From Cytophagaceae bacterium (lineage in GTDB: Bacteria > Bacteroidota > Bacteroidia > Cytophagales > UBA9547), in NCBI GenBank assembly GCA_027488865.1, contig JAIYAU010000034.1, forward strand, positions 124,001-188,000: DNA of 64,000 bases, read 5' to 3'. Of the stretch, positions 63,401-64,000 are shown in pieces. Position 1 is the first letter of the stretch. Every line of letters begins with the position of its first letter. A program made the position numbers and the translations under genes. Under the pieces are notes generated by a model, which made no database searches, was not told where the DNA came from, and saw nothing but the letters and a program-made list of their open reading frames with translations.

Positions 63401-64000
63401 GTACTGTAACCAGTTACAATATTTGCAATCGTTGTACTAATACTTTCAACCACTGTACATGACAAGGGACGACCAGTACCTGCAACGTTATTATACAAGG
63501 TGACAATATTTTTTTCGGTGGCAGATGATGCTCCTTTAATTAATGTTCCATTGTTTGCCCCAGCACTTGCAGACCAAGCCAATACCGTTATCCCTACATT
63601 GGAGGCGTATCTTACTACTTGCGTGGGTGTTGCGGGCAATGCCAATGTTAAGGTTGGGAAAACGATATTTCCAGCCGTAAATCTCGTATTTGTAGTATGC
63701 ACAACACCAAACCAACTAGTATAACTTCCAGAAGCATCGGTGGTAAATGTTTCAAAATTTCCAGCGGTATTAGTATTAGCTGATGTAGAATATGTATACG
63801 TTGATCCAGCGGTATTTATCATCAAGGGATTTCCCGCACCTGACTGGGCAGTTCCAATATCCGTCCCTAAAGCTAAACCTGGAAAGTATCGGTACTGTGT
63901 ATTCGGGTTAAGTCCTGAAACTGTTAATCTAAACATAACAGGAAGTCTAGTATTATTTCCTCCACTAGCCATATATTGTGGTGTTATAACACTTGCAATG
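60457..64000 (-). CDS. giant T9SS-secreted adhesin-like protein (5'-truncated by window edge)
   Basis: This is the C-terminal ~1180 residues of a surface or secreted protein. The reading frame continues past the apparent Met at 63972 to the window edge, so the true N-terminus is outside. It holds several Ig-like/cadherin-like beta domains (FTVEAQTSGATVDNSFTGN, GVTISLGGTGVLSGTLTGTI) and long Thr/Ser/Asn/Ala-rich regions. The last ~80 residues are a T9SS type A sorting domain (TFQVYGIDKMVYVNTSTPSE, VVVYDLAGQVVARK, LSNKSAGIYIVNATNQGKSI, ATKIVIQ). It is therefore exported through type IX secretion and probably anchored or released at the surface. The exosortase cassette follows, with only a weak terminator between. 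Confidence 0.88.
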   Translation of the reverse strand, partial: IASVITPQYMASGGNNTRLPVMFRLTVSGLNPNTQYRYFPGLALGTDIGTAQSGAGNPLMINTAGSTYTYSTSANTNTAGNFETFTTDASGSYTSWFGVVHTTNTRFTAGNIVFPTLTLALPATPTQVVRYASNVGITVLAWSASAGANNGTLIKGASSATEKNIVTLYNNVAGTGRPLSCTVVESISTTIANIVTGYSTTAAAWNTIIPNTNTNGVRKIDQLSITSGASVGCATDLDGTWPSGAITVNPTGGTTSVNIISTDAPLNVNCSAAAPTKLVISSISPSSPVKNGSFTVTVQSQDATNAVAAVTSNTGVTISLGGTGVLSGTLTGTINAGTNSISFSGLSINTPQLGATIIAARTSGDVLSTGTSATFTVQDVATNLVLKNVPTAALTSSSLASFTVEAQTSGATVDNSFTGNITINKVSGPGVLGGTATVAAVAGIATFSNISFNQAGSYTINASTSGLTDAATSAPISIASNFSYTWNVSSGSWSTPASWSPARTTVLASDILIFNGSITPTATVNIDFTSQTVGHLKLTNNASTTFSTTSTGGTINVDGGISGDDFVVEAGSSLTFFSNGTNPVVLNVTTGETGKVDGSITFNGTSSAAHRLTAADASGITFTSTGTFTVGSFFAGNAFGAGTANSIVFNAGATYTHNNAGANPFALSAPASVVAFNPASTMVYRSNSGFSTAGRTFPIARFTNNSSNSSTSAAQFAGIIIDAGSSLTLSGTSVNTTITGASTINGVFNFSSTGTLTNNGLMTIGNTGTVMGSVNNFAGTGSYIVQRNLAGAGTYSYLSSPISSGNLSSISGPIYRYAENGRNATDYTSGWVTASGAMTTGLGYAGGGSGSVSFAGTVNNGTLSPTLLTLTNTQSAATNGWNLLGNPYPSAITVTTFLSGNSTRIAGAGVYLWNGTNYNTLNSGVIPSSQGFFVQATAAGAVSYTNAMRSNTGGALVREGNNPKAYVSLVNPSSLVDKTQIEFRDDASDNFEVNYDAYKLKGNTILQLFSKISNNEYDFAINILSPLAANKAVQLGYDASVAGVYTLKLDSLVALEEASVSLEDKTLAKFIDLKANPVYTFSSAATKNNQRFALHFNNAKVTGIDAQNDATFQVYGIDKMVYVNTSTPSEVVVYDLAGQVVARKAGNGLFDINLSNKSAGIYIVNATNQGKSIATKIVIQ

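Noticed and set aside
1-64000. Search by eye for CRISPR arrays, tRNA or rRNA genes, insertion sequences and phage genes
   Set aside because: No regularly spaced repeats, cloverleaf-like segments, transposase motifs or terminal inverted repeats were seen. A quick tool search (tRNAscan, ISfinder) would be decisive.

Overview
The window is AT-rich chromosomal DNA of a member of the Bacteroidota (Bacteroidetes), probably a gliding-type Cytophagales/Flavobacteriales relative. The signs are a GldJ-type lipoprotein, a type IX secretion (T9SS) C-terminal sorting domain, TonB receptors paired with lipoproteins, DUF4856/imelysin/HTTM genes, a split ATP synthase operon (atpBEFHAG without atpDC), and promoters of the Bacteroidetes form TTG-N18-20-TAnnTTTG. 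The sequence supports about 50 genes, mostly housekeeping, in dense co-oriented runs. I see no tRNA, rRNA, CRISPR array, insertion sequence or phage gene.

Layout. 1-5.0 kb: 3' end of radA, then on the minus strand a rhomboid protease, an OmpA/PD40 envelope protein, an inositol-monophosphatase-family enzyme and a small STAS-like protein. 5.1-8.6 kb (plus): a TonB receptor/lipoprotein pair behind two palindromes that overlap a near-leaderless promoter, then a small secreted protein. 8.6-18.6 kb (minus): glyA, a TPR membrane protein, pdhA, trxB, ispF, an M16 peptidase, a small secreted protein, a seven-repeat DUF6799-like protein and an FtsX/LolE-type permease. 18.7-26.8 kb: a mini cytochrome-b5-like gene, then mutL, a UvrD/PcrA helicase, a DUF721 protein, mtgA, a lipoprotein, and an overlapping alpha/beta-hydrolase/HPt pair. 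27-31.8 kb (plus): thrB, then DUF4856-imelysin-HTTM. 31.9-35.1 kb (minus): a membrane-anchored beta-rich protein, an SH3 protein and a lipoprotein.

35.2-42.2 kb (minus): ATP synthase genes atpG-A-H-F-E-B, two small membrane proteins, and gldJ, whose terminator stops only about 10 nt before the first gene of the ATP synthase run. 42.3-51.2 kb (minus): a TonB receptor, mfd, a fatty acid desaturase, an LpxL-like acyltransferase and a cysteine desulfurase. 51.2-53.5 kb (plus): trpEG behind a leader that looks like a ribosome-mediated tryptophan attenuator (leader peptide with a Trp codon, alternative hairpins, terminator). 53.5-59.3 kb: a 1-Cys peroxiredoxin, a coiled-coil/SPOR-like secreted protein, dapF, a second rhomboid, a Wzi/RemB-like outer-membrane barrel and a small orphan.

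59.3-64 kb (minus): the 3' part of a giant T9SS-secreted adhesin-like protein, then a compact overlapping three-gene exosortase cassette. The cassette holds a 61-residue PID-CTERM-like protein that is almost only signal peptide plus sorting signal, an exosortase with Cys/Arg/His residues, and a small membrane partner. I find this cassette and the trp attenuator the most interesting parts of the window.
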